Shown here: positions 10,747 to 22,000 of the stretch, piece after piece
Layout of the letters: every line of letters begins with the position of its first letter
Numbering within the stretch: the first letter of the stretch is position 1
The notes under the pieces: generated by a model
What the model was told of the DNA's origin: nothing
The model's database searches: none
What the model saw: only the letters and a program-made list of their open reading frames with translations
Position numbers and translations under genes: made by a program
NCBI GenBank assembly: GCA_903772945.1
Contig: CAICTM010000050.1
Coordinates: 87,529 to 151,528 of the forward strand
Origin: Seminavis robusta
Lineage: Eukaryota; Bacillariophyta; Bacillariophyceae; Naviculales; Naviculaceae
DNA: 64,000 nucleotides
Reading direction: 5' to 3'

Positions 10747-11235
10747 ATGAACAAATCTCAATCCGTACTTTGTGGTATCTGTTGCCTTTCCTGCCTCCTG
10801 GCCTGGATCATTCTCCCAATTGTTCTGCTTCCACCAAAGCAATGGCCTCACTGTGCAACTGTAAAAGATTGCTCCGAGATTGACTCCCGCAAGGAATGTG
10901 CGGAGGCATATGCATGTGCTCCGCAACCCTGTGATTATTACGAGGATCAAGAATTCTGCAGTGATAAATGCTTTGTGGAGGAAGATGAGGAGGGAAATGA
11001 ACGAGCGCAAAAATGTGAAGATCTACAGACAGAAGGTTCCTGCAACACCTATGGCAACTGTGAATGGAGTTGCAATGATCTCCATTTGGATGAAAATGGC
11101 AGACGAAGTGAAACTGAGTTCAGCTGGGAATGCTCTCCCCGAGCTGTGTTTTATCTTGTCACATTCTACGTATTCTGGTTTTCGGTTATTTTTGGAGGCG
11201 TTTGTCTGGGTGTACTAGCCATGGAATGTTGTTGA
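10747..11235 (+). CDS. Small two-TM Cys-rich membrane protein, unknown
   Basis: This 162-residue protein starts at ATG 10747; the open frame begins earlier only at a TTG. Residues 6-28 form a Cys-containing membrane segment (CGICCLSCLLAWIILPIVLL). A loop of about 95 residues follows with about 13 cysteines, many acidic residues and an EFCSDKCFVEEDEEGN-type pattern. A second membrane segment (VFYLVTFYVFWFSVIFGGVC) leads to a short end, MECC. The loop is likely disulfide-bonded and extracytosolic. I do not recognise the family. No introns are apparent. Confidence 0.65.
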   Translation: MNKSQSVLCGICCLSCLLAWIILPIVLLPPKQWPHCATVKDCSEIDSRKECAEAYACAPQPCDYYEDQEFCSDKCFVEEDEEGNERAQKCEDLQTEGSCNTYGNCEWSCNDLHLDENGRRSETEFSWECSPRAVFYLVTFYVFWFSVIFGGVCLGVLAMECC

Positions 11236-12704
11236 TCAAGGACCCGTAGGTACAAGAAGTAAGCTAGGGTGGTAATGAACCTCAATTTTGCAGCAAGGAA
11301 CTACATGTATGCGATCGGTACTAGCTAGTATCGGAACCCTAATTTTGGTGCTACTGGTACCATAACTGTTGGCTGCCTAGCTCGCTGGGGATCTGGTATG
11401 TTGGAAGGGTGCTGTTGGCTACTAAAAGAGCTAAGAGTAGTTGTTGGCTAACCAAAAAGGAGGCAAATGCGGTACTGTACTCATGGCTGTTAAGATAGCT
11501 AGAGGTTGCTGTACCGGTACCAGGTACCGGGTACCGCAAGGTGCGCAGCGCGCCCAGTCAGCCATCAAAAGCGTTTATTCAGAGATGCTGGCCACTGCAG
11601 TAGCTCTTTTGTACAGTACTAGTACAGTACTCGGAGTAAAGCTTGAAGCACTACGGCTCCACACCTCCACTCCTCACTACGACTGTACTAAGTACTCGAG
11701 TACTGCTCCACTGTAAAAAGTAAAAGACCATTGGAGGAGTGGTTTCGGGGTTGCGGTACAACATGGAAAGTTCCCCCATTTTTGGCTTTTCTAAATCCAA
11801 GAAGCGACCTCATTTGATCAACCGCCTCAGCTGTTTTAATGCTCTCCCTCACCAATAAATCTGGTGATACCTTTGACTATCAAGAGATTTAAAGTATTTG
11901 GCCAATTTGACTGGCAAGGAGCAAACTTATTATCATGATTTCCTTGGTTATTAGATCCTAGCAGGTGTCGAGTCAGTTTTTCATGTACCAGTACCGGTAC
12001 CGATAGTGTCAAGTGTCAAGCGCTTGGATATCCTGCAAGTTAGATGTAGGTGTATCCACTGGGTCCTTGCTCCCAGTAGAGCTACGCATAGCTAGCTAGG
12101 ATGAGCAGCAATATCCCTTTTGAAGAATAGGAGATATCCTGAGTTGGCAATAAGCATTTTCTAAGCTAAACCACCTTGAAAATGCGTACCAAAAAGGAAA
12201 ATTTAGCAGGTTATAGATGGCTTGTATTCTCACTGCGGTTTTCAAAGTGTAAGCCTTGTACTGGTACCGGTACGCCGGCTTTTGATCAGGAGTTGACATA
12301 ACAGATACCGTGACAGTCCCGTGATAGCTGGCAAACCAGATATGTTCTTATATTCAAGGTATAAGTTTAGTTCTCTTATTCTCAGGACCGTTCCGAAGAA
12401 GCCTCAGTCATCGCGGAGTTTTTGGTGCGGAAGCGCACAGCCACAGCAAGAACTTTGAAACTCTGCCCTCTGCCACTGACGATTACGCAGCTATACTCTC
12501 GTACAGGCGGAAGCTCACCGTACTGTACAATACCCAATATCACATCATAGCAAGAGTAAGAAGAGCTAGCTAGAAGCCTGAAAGAAGACTCTTCATTATC
12601 TCCTTCTTCCGAAGTTATCCCTCCAGTCGCCAGCTCCTAGATATATTGATATAAAGCAAGCTACCAATCTGCCAGAGAGTTGGGTAGAATCAAATCGAAT
12701 CAAG
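11236..12704. other. Repeat-rich intergenic, 1.5 kb
   Basis: No gene is supported. The stretch is dense in the words GGTACCGGTACC (for example 11512-11540, 11988-12003 and 12260-12273), GTACAGTACT near 11610-11640, and CTAGCTAG. Its last part must be the promoter and leader of the receptor-cyclase-PDE gene. Confidence 0.5.
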
Positions 12705-15700
12705 ATGTGGCAGCAACGCCCTTTTCTGAGCCATCTAGTGCTGCTGGTACTGTGGATGTCACTGATGGGTATCACGGGAGCCTCGAATGTCCCCTGTAAC
12801 GCAACGTTGCAATGTGAATTGAAGCTCCGTCCTGGATCCATCTGTATGGAAAGTGGCTATTGCTCGAATCCCCTCTATCATGGTGGTGGCTGCTTGAAGA
12901 CCATGTTGGGTGCCAAGAACTGGACACGGACTCGCGTCTGCAGTTCCCAAGATCCTCCCGAGGCGGCCGCCAATGGCTATTGTCTGCCGGCATCGGCAGC
13001 GGGGCACTTTTCCTACCAAGAAATCCGATTGGCAGGTCTCAATTGGGAAACGGGTATCTTTGTCAGTTGGATCATTCAAATTATCTTGTCCGAAGTCCTC
13101 AATGTCCCCACGACGATTGATGCGGGATCACCCCATGTCAATATCGACTTGTACAATCCAAAGTCCGAATTTGATCTTTCTTCCATTGTCTTGGACTATG
13201 GATGGGAGGGACATGCCGTTGCCGATCGAGTCAAGGATTGTCGAACGGTATATACCGACGACGAAGATAACTATCAACAGTGCTTTCACGTGGTACCCGA
13301 AATGTGGTGGAGTACAGTGCTCGAAGAAGGCAAAATCGTGGGGATTGACCCACCTAGAGAATTGGGTGTCCTGGGAGAAAATGCCCTCTTTATACCGCGA
13401 TTTGCCGCCGAACGAGATCCCACACTCGTGTCCTATTTTGGAATGCGGGATCGAGTCAAAGTGGCTCAAACCTTTCAGACCCCAACCAGATGGAAAGATT
13501 TTTGCGCCATACAAGAGGACAATTGCATTACACCCGATGCCTACAATCGATGGAAAACCTATTGTCAACTCAACAATTGTATCGATAAACCACACGCACC
13601 GCGATTTCCCGAAAACGAACAAGAAGAACAGAGCTTTTTCGTAGAAGGACTCTATCCGGGACATTTTCGCATCACGGAAGAGGGAGATTGCGATCTTAAT
13701 CCCGATACTTGTACGGGTGTACTGGTCGACTATGCATGTGGCTGGAACAGCTATGCCAAACAACAAACGCACCATCTCAATATGCCCTTTCGATACGCAG
13801 GAACCGAGGTCAATGGAGGATTCAAAGCGTCCGAAGCTTTGCAGATTTGGAGAGCCGCCAATGCCACCAAATCTCCCGTTTTCATGGTCTGGTACTCGCC
13901 CGATCCCTTTTACCAATCATTTCTGGGAAGTGAGGCCGAAATGACCCGCGTCAACTTACCACCGCCCACCCCGCAATGTGCCGATAATCGAATCAATGTG
14001 GCAGACTACTGTGCCAACTCCACCTGGCGAGATCAGGGATCGTTTGGAGACCCAAAAGGAAGCTGTGACACGTACCCTCAGTTACTGCAAAAGACGTTTA
14101 CCAAGGCACTCCGCGATGTGACGGAAGATCCCAGTTTGAGTGACGTGTTTTGGAGCCCGGCCAGAGACTTTTTGCTAAACCTACGACTTGACAATCTGCA
14201 TTACAATGAACTGATCCAACTATGGCGCAGTCGAGGAACCGACCCGTTGGGATATGATCCCCGAGATGCAACCTGCCAATGGGTTGTCGACAATTTTGAT
14301 CGTCTCATGTCGTTTGTACCGGAAACATATCCCCGGGTCATTAAGGAAGTCGACAACGAACGAGAGGCGCTGTTGGCAGTGGCCTTTGGGCTTTCCATTT
14401 TTGTCGTGTGCGTGGTGCTTCTGACCACTGCATTTTGCTTTCTCAAACGCAAAACCATGTGTATTTATCACATGCAGTCACACTTTCTGAGGTTGCTGCT
14501 CTGTGGGATGCTCATGGTTGGGATTGGGGCCGTCATTATGACCGCTGCCCCCACCGATGCGTCGTGTGGTGTCACACCGTGGTTGATCAATTTGGGCTAT
14601 CTCTTGCTGTTTGTGCCATTGGTGGTGCGGATATCGGCGATTAGCCGACTGGCGACGGACGGCAAGCGCATGCAGCGTGTGCGAGTGAAGTCCATCGAGC
14701 TGTACAAATATGTTCTGGCATTTGCGGTCCTGGTGGCGGTTTATCTGTTTGTCTGGACATATGTGGATCCACCCGTAAAGACGTACGAATATGAACTGAC
14801 GAATCACGTGACACCCGAAGGAGACAGTGTGATTGAGTCATATGACTATTGCGGGGCTGAATATGACTACTATTGGCTGTTTATTGCCATGGCATGTCGT
14901 GGCTTGGTGCTCCTGTCGGGCACAATGATTGGATTCTTGGCTCTCCGAGTCAAAGACGACAGGAACGACTCTAGGGCCATCTTTGTAACGCTGGTGGTTC
15001 AGCTCGTCGTTCTCGTCTTGCAATTCGTTGTGTGCGTCATTTTGTTCGAGTCAAAAAGGTCGGACTTGATGGGTTACAGCAGCATTCTGCACAGTTTGAA
15101 CGCGATCACACCGATTGCAATATATATTCTACCCAAGTTCTTTGACAAAGATGAAAACAAACAGGGCGAGGACAACATGCTTCCTGATGTGTTTGTCCAT
15201 ACAACGATGGCCCTCCTGGATGTGGTCGGGTAAGGTCAACGTTCCATTGTGCTCCTTTGATGTTTCCCTTGGTAATTGTTGGCACCAACTCTGATCCTCC
15301 TTGCTTCTGTCTCCTCTTAGCTTTTCTGCGTGGTAAGAAAGAACTCACAGGTGAAACTTGTTGTTTGATGGCTTAGCTCCAGCGACTGATGCACTTTTCA
15401 ACCAATGTGATCTCAGGACGTCAGTGCGGCAACCGGTGGATGTGTTTCAGTTTCTCGAAGTGGTAAGGCTGGCATCCAATACAATTCCGATCATTCGGCC
15501 CGACACTGTCGCTGACATCTTTCCTGTTTAGCTGTATGAAACTTTTGATGAAATCGCGGTGAAAAATGGCGTTTTCAAAGTGGTATGAAGCAGCTCAGAT
15601 CGGAGACAGTCCCTTGGGTGCTTTGCCCCACCGCATCTTATTGTACTTTCTTCCTTTGTCATGCTGCAGGAGACCGTTGGAGAGTGTTACATTGCAGCGA

Positions 15701-18612
15701 CAGGGTGAGTGCAGGAAATTTTGTTGTTTTTGCGCCGCCATGGCATGCCGCTTACCATATCGTCTTTTCCTGCATCTCCCAGTATCCCCAAGCCGCAGCC
15801 TGACCATGCAGTTCGAATGGCGAAGTTCGCCATGGATTGCATGGCAAAGATGCCCAGGTTTGTGAAGAGCATGGAGACACGGTTTGGTGAGTTCAATGTT
15901 GTACTTCGGGCTTGTGTTGCATCATGGCAAAGCTCAAACTAGCTCTTTTCTGTACGCAGGGCCTGATACTGGTACGACGGCTTCTGCAAAACCACATCGT
16001 GATCTGTCATTTGCTTTAGTTTTGATGCTAAACATCATCTGTCTTTGGGTATTCATTTGTTTGTTTGTTTGTTTGTTTGTTCAGGAGATTTGTCCTTGCA
16101 AATTGCAATGCACAGTGGCCCCGTCACGGGTGGCTGTCTCGCTGGGAAAGGAGAAAAGTTCCAGCTGTTTGGAGCTACAACCTTCGAGGCCAAGCTGCTT
16201 CTAGACAAGAGCATCAGTGGAAGAATACATGTCTCGGAATCAACGGCTAACTTGATCGTCAATGGTGGCAAGCCCAACTGGATTGTCCCCCGAGACGAAA
16301 AGGTTTCCACCGGCCCCACATTTTGGCTGGACTTTGGTCGTCGAGAATCCGCGAAGGAAGTAAAATCAGATGAGTTTGCTTACATGAATGGTCAGCAGCG
16401 CTGGGTTGAGTGGAATGTCGGGGTGTTTCAAGGCCTCCTGGTACAGATTTTGGCTCGGCGGGCTATGTCGTTCACAGCTGGCCTGAGCAGCGGCTCTACG
16501 GTCGACTTCAACAAAGCTGAAATGCCCTTAGAAGAGGTACGTTTATTTTTCCCGAGCTGTGTTCGTCGAACCACGGAGAAGGACTGGAGCTCAGGGTTGT
16601 CGTTTGCAGGTCAAAGAAATCATCGAGTTGCCGGAGTTCGACAGGAGGGCGGCTAGACGACAACGAGACAACCAGGATGTCGTGATTGCAGATGAAGTAA
16701 TTGCCGAGTTGAGGGAGTACATCTCCGTTATCGCTTCTTTGTACAATCAGTATCCCTTTCACAACGTACGTTTCAGATAAGGAGAGTTTCTTTCCCATTT
16801 TCGCCTTGCTAACCACGTGATTTCCCCCACCATCAGTTTGCGCATGGTACGTTCTATGCGGTCAACTGCAGGTTATACATTACCGGTACCGGTGATGTTA
16901 TGCTCACGTAATCGTCGTCTCCCCTGCACTCTTCCCGCAGCGAGCTACGTTGTAATGGCCGTGAAAAAGTATATGTCCCGAATATTGGAGGGGAGCGAAG
17001 CAGAACTCGGCGGCGAAGAAGAGCGTGGTCGAAGTAGTGCGCAGTCTGCACTACACGTAAGTTTTCGGTTTACTCATTCCTCGCATTCAAACTGGACCGA
17101 TTGTCAAAATGACACTAACAGCAGGTTTTTTTCGTCCTTCGCGTGCTGCATAGGATCATTCTTACGGGTGCGTGCTAGACCGTCTCGGGGCATGGGATTC
17201 CGCTTCCTTCCTCGCGATGATATGATACTCACCACCGTATGCTTCGATTGTTTAGAATAACGAGCGATCCGTTGACCCAATTCGGTAAGCATCGTGGCTG
17301 TCTCGACAACAAACTTTTGCACAGATGACAATCTAACCTTACGCTGCCGCGTCCAAATAGCTTGTGTTTACTCCGCATTAATTCATGACGTCCAACATCC
17401 TGGTGTGCCAAACAATCGATGGATGGAGGAAAACGACGAGCTGGCTTCGCGATACAAGCTTCGTAGTGTTGCTGAGTGCGTCTTGCCTGATCGATTTGTG
17501 TTTGCCATCGCGTCGTTCGAAACAACTTACCAACACTCACCACTGGCTCTCTTCTGCTCGTCCAGACAAAATTCGTTTGACGTTTCCTGGGATCTGCTGA
17601 TGCAAGACCGCTTTCAAAAACTACGATCCACGATATGCAGCAGTTCCGAGGAGCTACACAGATTTAGGCAAATTGTGATTAACTGTGTAATGGGTATGTC
17701 GAATTGCATGTAGCCTCGTCGTCGTCTGCAAGTCGTGCTGAAAACTAACCATGGTCGCTCGACTGGTGTAACTGACACTTCGTTTTGTCGGTGGGACAGC
17801 AACTGATTTGGGCGACAAGCAACTCAAGGCGCTACGCAATGGTCGGTGGGAGAAGGCTTTTTCACAAGAAGCGACATCAGTGTCTGGACTATCCGAAGTT
17901 TCCTCATCAAGTGACAGCGAAGACGAAAGCTACAACCCTAGACGGAGCGCGAATCATGCAATCAAGAAAAGGAAGCAAGTGTCTATCAACAGGAAGGCAA
18001 CTATTGTTGTGAGTAACTTGTTGTGGATCTCGCCCCATGCGGCCTCCTCAATTGATTCTCATCTTTTGCTCTTGTTCATCCCCTCCAAAGATTGAGCACC
18101 TCATCCAGGCAGCTGACATTGCACATACTTGCCAGCATTGGCATATCTACAGAAAATGGAATGAAAGACTGTTTCGCGAGCTTTATCAGGCATACCGGGA
18201 AGGACGTAGCGATGCAAATCCCGCCGACAATTGGTACAAGGGCGAGATTGGCTTCTTTGACTTCTACAGTACGTTGAGTTCTCTCGATGCTGTGGGGCGG
18301 CCAACCCTGTTCGATTGTTTCTCACTGCGGCCTTTGCTGCGTTGTGTTTCTTTGTTCGAAGTCATTCCATTGTCACAAAAGATCCGCGACTGCGGGGTCT
18401 TCGGTCCAACCAGTGACGAAAATTTGAATTACGCTACCAACAATCGTAACATGTGGAAAAGTGAGGGCCAGCAGATCGTGGAGGACATGTTGAAACAAGT
18501 TGAACAGGAGTACAGGGAACAAAACGAATCTGACAGGGAATGCGCCAAGGACCCCAGCTCCAGTCCATTTCAATGCATTGATCTTGAATTGGAATTGGGC
18601 GTGGTAGAATAA
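12705..18612 (+). CDS. 7TM receptor-class III cyclase-phosphodiesterase fusion
   Basis: I reconstruct 18 exons: 12705-15229, 15321-15332, 15417-15462, 15532-15582, 15670-15704, 15783-15886, 15960-15971, 16085-16536, 16610-16765, 16837-16846, 16941-17056, 17154-17167, 17256-17284, 17361-17475, 17566-17693, 17800-18008, 18091-18268, 18362-18612. They total 4443 nt (1480 residues) with every phase consistent. Order: signal peptide; Cys-rich ectodomain to about 550, its start (IRLAGLNWETGIF) recalling OpuAC-type binding proteins; seven membrane segments about 553-812, class C GPCR-like; cyclase about 832-1030; PDE about 1085-1420. The cyclase keeps Asp839 (DVVGF) and Glu879, but the second metal Asp is Glu883 (GECY), and the transition-state Asn and Arg are Phe962 and Leu966. 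The PDE keeps its His and Asp metal ligands (FHNFAHA, IHDVQHPG, ATD); the purine Gln position is Glu1390. Ligand, membrane site and nucleotide are unknown. Confidence 0.88.
16056..16081. repeat. (TTTG)n microsatellite in intron 7
   Basis: About six copies of TTTG lie immediately before the CAG acceptor of intron 7 in the receptor-cyclase-PDE gene, where they serve as its pyrimidine-rich tract. Confidence 0.9.
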
Positions 18613-19062
18613 CCGAGCATGTATTGTCTTGTTGTTGGCTGGATACGGTATCTGATCCGAACTGCTACCGGTACCAGTACCATACCTGGTATGGGAGACA
18701 ACATCGTACCTATCTAAGTCTGGTAGAGTACTAGTAACACCAGATATTCTAAACACTCTTCGCCACTGTGGGGACCCTACGATTTGCTTTGTGGGACTTT
18801 GGTCTGGGTGATACGTTACCGATACGCTACGTTGCCTCTTACAACAAAGTGTTCGTTGCCGAAGCCCGCTCTTTGGTTTGAACGGAACCGAAGACACAAG
18901 CAGACATGTGTGCTGGCTGCACACTGCTTCCGAGCTTGCTGGCTAGCTAGCTCGATACCTATAGTTACGGGTTACCTGCCTACTATAGTTACAACCCAGG
19001 TTATTCGATATAGTGCTACTACCAAGTTGTATTCGAGGTCGCGTTGTATTGGTGTGATGTAA
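18613..19062. other. Convergent intergenic
   Basis: This is the tail-to-tail gap between the receptor-cyclase-PDE gene and the nucleoporin gene. It holds TACCGGTACCAGTACC near 18665 and GCTAGCTAGCTC near 18940. No gene or defined terminator is recognised. Confidence 0.4.
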
Positions 19063-22000
19063 TCACTGGTATGGCACCACCAGCAACCGAAGGGATTCCA
19101 CAAGCTTTCGCACCGAATTCTGTTCTTTCGTTCCCAATGTACATGGAATACCCTAGTAGATGGAGTTATGCACCAGCAGGAGACTGTGTTAGAACAGATT
19201 GATGATTGCAGCCAAGATAGCATAAACACAAATGAGCTTCGTACCTGTGACTCCAGGTCTGTGTACTGCAACAAATCATTGACAGCTTTGAAGTACTCAG
19301 ACCACGGTTCTCTCGAACGATTCTCTGTTTCTAGCCTGATGACTTTGACTCGCATCACCAAAGCCAGCAGCAGTCTGTGCGCACAGCTGCTGATCTTTGG
19401 ACCGAGCTCACGCAGATGTCGTAACCGTGTTTCCAGGTCCACAACACTGTTTTCACCCACATCGGTTTGCATCATAATATTGTACTGAGGGCGGTGAAGC
19501 AGCTCCAGCTGCTGTTGGATCAACTGCCGAAAATGCAAAACGTAAAAAGTCAGTGATATCAATATTTGACCATGCCAGAACGAAACAAATCCACGTGCTG
19601 TACTCACCTCAGCCGCTTTGCAGAGTCGAAAGAGCCCTCTCACCAACAAGAGCTCAAAGCGAAGGTTTCTCAAGCCCGACTCCATCAGAACACGGAGCCC
19701 AGGTTTTAGAATGTCGGTACCCAGCACGGCATGTGCGAAATCTTCCTCGGTCCACTCGTCAAAGTTGCGCAAAGTGCCATTCAGACCAGAGTTACGTGAC
19801 TTGAACAATTTGGACTCCCACCACGATGCCCCCGGGGCATCCACACTTTGAACCACCTCTGAAGCCACCGCATCGTTCAGCTTTGTAAAAGAATAGGGTA
19901 GTTCCGCAACACAATTCTCCGGGAGAGGGTTTTCGGCTATTTTGAGCACTGTCTCGACAATCATCGTTTCGCAGACAGAGCCTCGGTAAGGACACTCTAC
20001 TCGGGCAATTGGCATGTCCTGGAGTGTGCTGTTTGTTGCAGGCGATGTAAGCTTGCTCAGCTGCGCCCAGCATTGCACAAGGAGGCAAAGCTCCTTGCCG
20101 TACTCAGCAAAACGGCTGAAAGATGGCTCGATGGCGATGCGGTACCTGCCCAGGACAGCGAAGAACTGTTGAGGCAGCATCGACATGTGGGCATCCGATA
20201 GTTGAGCAGAGGTTGCCATGAGGGCCCTGAAAATTTGCAAGTGCCTGTATAGCGTAGGAGGGAATCCAATAGAGACGTTTCGGCTATTCGAAACACTGAG
20301 CAACCGCTGCTCCTCGGTCATGTAAATTTCAGCAGCATTGGCCAAGAATCTCATTAAACCGGCTTCAAGGAGAAGGTTTCCAACAAACGGAATTTGAACA
20401 AGCTGAACAACAAGGCCGATCACATCCAAGTCCATCCTTCCAACGAGCCGCAGCAATGGAATTGCATTGGGTTCTCTCTCCCCAGGAGGTATCCCGGACA
20501 AGACAGTGTGTGCAAGAGATTCCAATGGCGCCCCAACATCTTCATCCCAGATCATAATAAAGGCCCCAAGGCTGCTTCTAGCAATGATGGCGGCCCTGGT
20601 AGGCCTTAGCGCCGCGGTGCCACCGGTCGTGCTGCCTTGGTTGACAGATTCTAACGAAATGGACGCCAGCACATTGGCAACATCCAGGGCGAGACTTTTA
20701 TCCCATGTGGATTCATCGTGCCTCATGGCTTGCATGATTTCTGTCATCGCGGCGCCGAGCATGGCAGTCCTTTCGTTGTGAAAGGATGCTTCGTTCCCAC
20801 TGCTTCGTCGACCCGACCTTCTCACACTCAGCGCCAGCTGATCGCGCAATCGCCTGAGATCGTCCATTCCACCACCAGATTCTTCTGCCACTGCGGCCAC
20901 TGCCTGAGAAAGCACCAAGACGACCCAACTCAAGTTCCAAGTGGCCCTCGCGGAGTACTGCGAACCTTCAGGCATCCCCTCTAAGCGCGCCACGGTCAAA
21001 GACAACTGCGTCAACAAAGAATCCAATGGCAGCCCGAAGCCACCAGGCGTCTCGCCAACAAAATAAGGAAGACAGACGTCAATGACAAGACGGAGAACTT
21101 CTGATAGATGCGAAACGGCACAGTCCAGCTTCACCGCCATATTCCACAATTCTGCCCACTGCTCAAAGTCTGAAAAGTGCTCCTTTTTGAGGTGCGAAAC
21201 TGCGGTCAACAATGCATGTTTGTCGAGAACTGAATAGCCAGCCGTCACTTCAGTGGCACCATCGAGCGGTCTCCCCGCCATTCGAATCGCGGCTTGAGGT
21301 GGTGACCGAGCAGCGTCCAAGGCCAGTCGCTGCAGAGGCAAATGACGGACGATATTCCCCACAACGTCGTCGTTAGAACCGAACAACACGTTTGCCAGTA
21401 TCAGGCCATTGTTTGGACGAGGCGGGATGTAAGGCATTGTATTCCCAATGGAGGGCGAGAAACCTGCGAGAACGTGCAATTCCGTGGCCGCCCCCAACAA
21501 GATCCAAGCCATCGAATGGATAGTGTTGCAATTGACGTGCCCCGGAGTCGAAAGCGCATCAAAAAATGATCGGTCGCCGCCCCAGCTTGAGAAAAATTCC
21601 AGTTTGTTTTTCCAGAATGAAACAGAACGTAGACGCTCCATCGCCGCCAAGGCCCGTTGCAAAGAGACGGCGTTGTTCACGTGTTTCAGATCACACAACC
21701 TAACCATAATCTCAAAGCAGTTCGCCGCGTAAAGGGAAGTTTCTTCGTTCACAATGAAAGGAAACTCATTCACCATGAGAAGAATTGCAGCAAAGCAATC
21801 TTGAGGTTCACTCCCCGGCAGGAAAAGTTGGTCTCTGGCTCCTATTCCCAACAACAGGTGCGCAAGACCCGTAGCTTGTTCTCCTCGACGACAGTCGGAG
21901 AGCAGCCACGAGAGGATCAATGCAAGCATCTCTGAATCAGGCAAGAATTCACAGCGTTCAAATGATCTCATCATTCGACGGGCCACTGCCATGCGAACTC

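Noticed and set aside
12910-13916. Frames of 244 (+) and 262 (-) codons inside the receptor gene
   Set aside because: They lie within the large first exon, which has a signal peptide, Cys pattern and continuous frame; the alternatives resemble nothing.
15566-17713. Several plus-strand open frames read as separate small genes
   Set aside because: They are exon pieces plus read-through introns of the receptor-cyclase-PDE gene; joined exons give one consistent frame.
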